A DNA stretch of 64,000 bases from a virus, in the IMG/VR virus record IMGVR_UViG_3300039310_000050, positions 1 to 64,000 of that record, one strand, 5' to 3'. The position numbers were made by a program, and so were the translations under genes. Positions 63,307 to 64,000 of this stretch are shown here, in pieces. The notes under the pieces are model-generated. The model worked only from the letters and a program-made list of their open reading frames with translations, was not told where the DNA came from and did not search any database. The first letter of the stretch is position 1. The number at the start of each line of letters is the position of its first letter.

Positions 63307-63744
63307 TTAAATAATAACTATAAATCTATCATCCAAAAATTTTAAATGTGGTTTTACATCTTCCCACTTTAAACCACCATTTCCACAACCGACTTTAGGT
63401 AAATAAATTTCATTAATTCTCATTTCATTTACTAAATTTAAAAGTTCTTCTCCACTTTTAATAATTAATGATAAAATTGATTTTTCCCACCATTTATCTT
63501 TAGTTGGAAATGTAAATATATTAAATTCTTTCCAGTAATGGGTTCTATTACCATAATTTTGAATAAATTGGCCTAACATTTTTGATAAATTGGGGAAAGT
63601 ATTTTTAGCTTTAAGAGCAACCCCTTTCCCCATTACAGCATTATCATTTTTATTTAACCAATTATTTACAGTAATTATAATCGGATACCCAAGTTTATGT
63701 ACCGTCCATAAATTATAAACTAAACTTTCTTTTATTTCAACCAT
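63307..63744 (-). CDS. macro-domain protein (ADP-ribose phosphatase-like)
   Basis: 145 residues. VNNWLNKNDNAVMGKGVALK (macro motif around the adenosine pocket), IYLPKVGCGNGGLKWEDVKP (GCGxGGLxW loop) are typical of ALC1/Appr-1''-pase-type macro domains. It may remove ADP-ribose from molecules or reverse host ADP-ribosylation, a common defence. Starts inside the upstream gene (8-nt overlap). Confidence 0.85.
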   Translation of the reverse strand: MVEIKESLVYNLWTVHKLGYPIIITVNNWLNKNDNAVMGKGVALKAKNTFPNLSKMLGQFIQNYGNRTHYWKEFNIFTFPTKDKWWEKSILSLIIKSGEELLNLVNEMRINEIYLPKVGCGNGGLKWEDVKPHLKFLDDRFIVII

Positions 63745-63991
63745 TTTTATTTATCAAGTTAGCAACCGCTTGTTCATCTAATGGTTCAATCAAAAAACTT
63801 TTACCACGAGAATAATAACCAGACATTACTTCACGGGCTGATTCTGTTATAATAGTGTGGGTTGATACTGCTTCCTCAAGTGCCCTAGTTAAAGAAAGAA
63901 CACGTCCCGTTTCTTTTTTATAATTATCAACTGGATGCGTAAATGCTTTTCCAAAAAATTCTACTTCTGGAAGTGTAGGATGTTCTTCCAT
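63737..63991 (-). CDS. hypothetical protein, 84 aa
   Basis: Starts MEEHPTLPEVEFFGKAFTHP 9 nt from the right edge, with helices LSLTRALEEAVSTHTIITES. No family recognised; the start could lie further right, outside the window. Confidence 0.55.
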   Translation of the reverse strand: MEEHPTLPEVEFFGKAFTHPVDNYKKETGRVLSLTRALEEAVSTHTIITESAREVMSGYYSRGKSFLIEPLDEQAVANLINKNG

Positions 63992-64000
63992 ATATCCAAC

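Noticed and set aside
1-64000. CRISPR array, integrase, attachment site or insertion sequence
   Set aside because: No regularly spaced repeats, no tyrosine or serine recombinase and no transposase were seen; mobile genes are all homing endonucleases.

Overview
The window is part of the genome of an AT-rich T4-like myovirus. Recognisable T4 homologues include tail and baseplate proteins (gp27-like, gp53, gp48, gp4, gp54-like, gp26), the replication and recombination set (gp32, gp59, RNase H, gp61 primase, gp41 helicase, UvsX, gp43 polymerase) and the late-transcription co-activator gp33. Gene order 32-59-33 matches T4. Overall it resembles the cyanophage/pelagiphage branch rather than the enteric branch: class II (B12-dependent) ribonucleotide reductase, MazG-like and dGTPase-like genes, and perfect sigma70 promoters. 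A circularly permuted tmRNA gene hints at an alphaproteobacterial or cyanobacterial host, but no host gene proves this.

Layout. 1-10.4 kb: tail/baseplate module in two divergent blocks, invaded by one GIY-YIG endonuclease, including a programmed -1 frameshift and a tape-measure-like protein with a C-terminal lysozyme. 10.4-17 kb (minus): gp32-gp59-gp33, a cell-wall hydrolase, a permuted tmRNA with further structured RNAs, tRNA-Pro, an SprT-like protease and RNase H. 17-26 kb: many small genes, a PD-(D/E)XK exonuclease, MazG, a phosphoesterase, several decayed genes and a SegE-like endonuclease. 26-30.5 kb: a ribonucleotide reductase gene fractured by a split intein with a free-standing HNH endonuclease between the halves, then primase with a long folded leader. 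30.5-44.9 kb: virion-associated proteins, an Ig-like repeat protein, a nucleotidyltransferase, a ligase-like protein, a 692-residue ParB/metalloprotease protein, gp41, and a methyltransferase beside a nuclease-like gene. 44.9-51.6 kb: UvsX, HD hydrolase, dGTPase-like protein, DNA polymerase, endolysin. 51.6-64 kb: dUTPase, nucleotide-salvage genes, DNA ligase, a secreted trypsin-like protease, a macro-domain protein and 13 of the 14 tRNAs.

Expression. Most middle/early genes follow TTGACA-N17-TATAAT promoters, and late genes (including homing endonucleases) follow TATAAATA. In at least nine cases the start codon lies 5-6 nt after the -10 or TATAAATA box, exactly where transcription should start, so leaderless mRNAs look common. 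The main points for a second look are the permuted tmRNA, the U UUU UUA frameshift, the fractured NrdJ/split intein, the leaderless promoters, a 93-nt folded RNA carrying an anti-Shine-Dalgarno sequence, and a series of single-base frameshifts in small genes.
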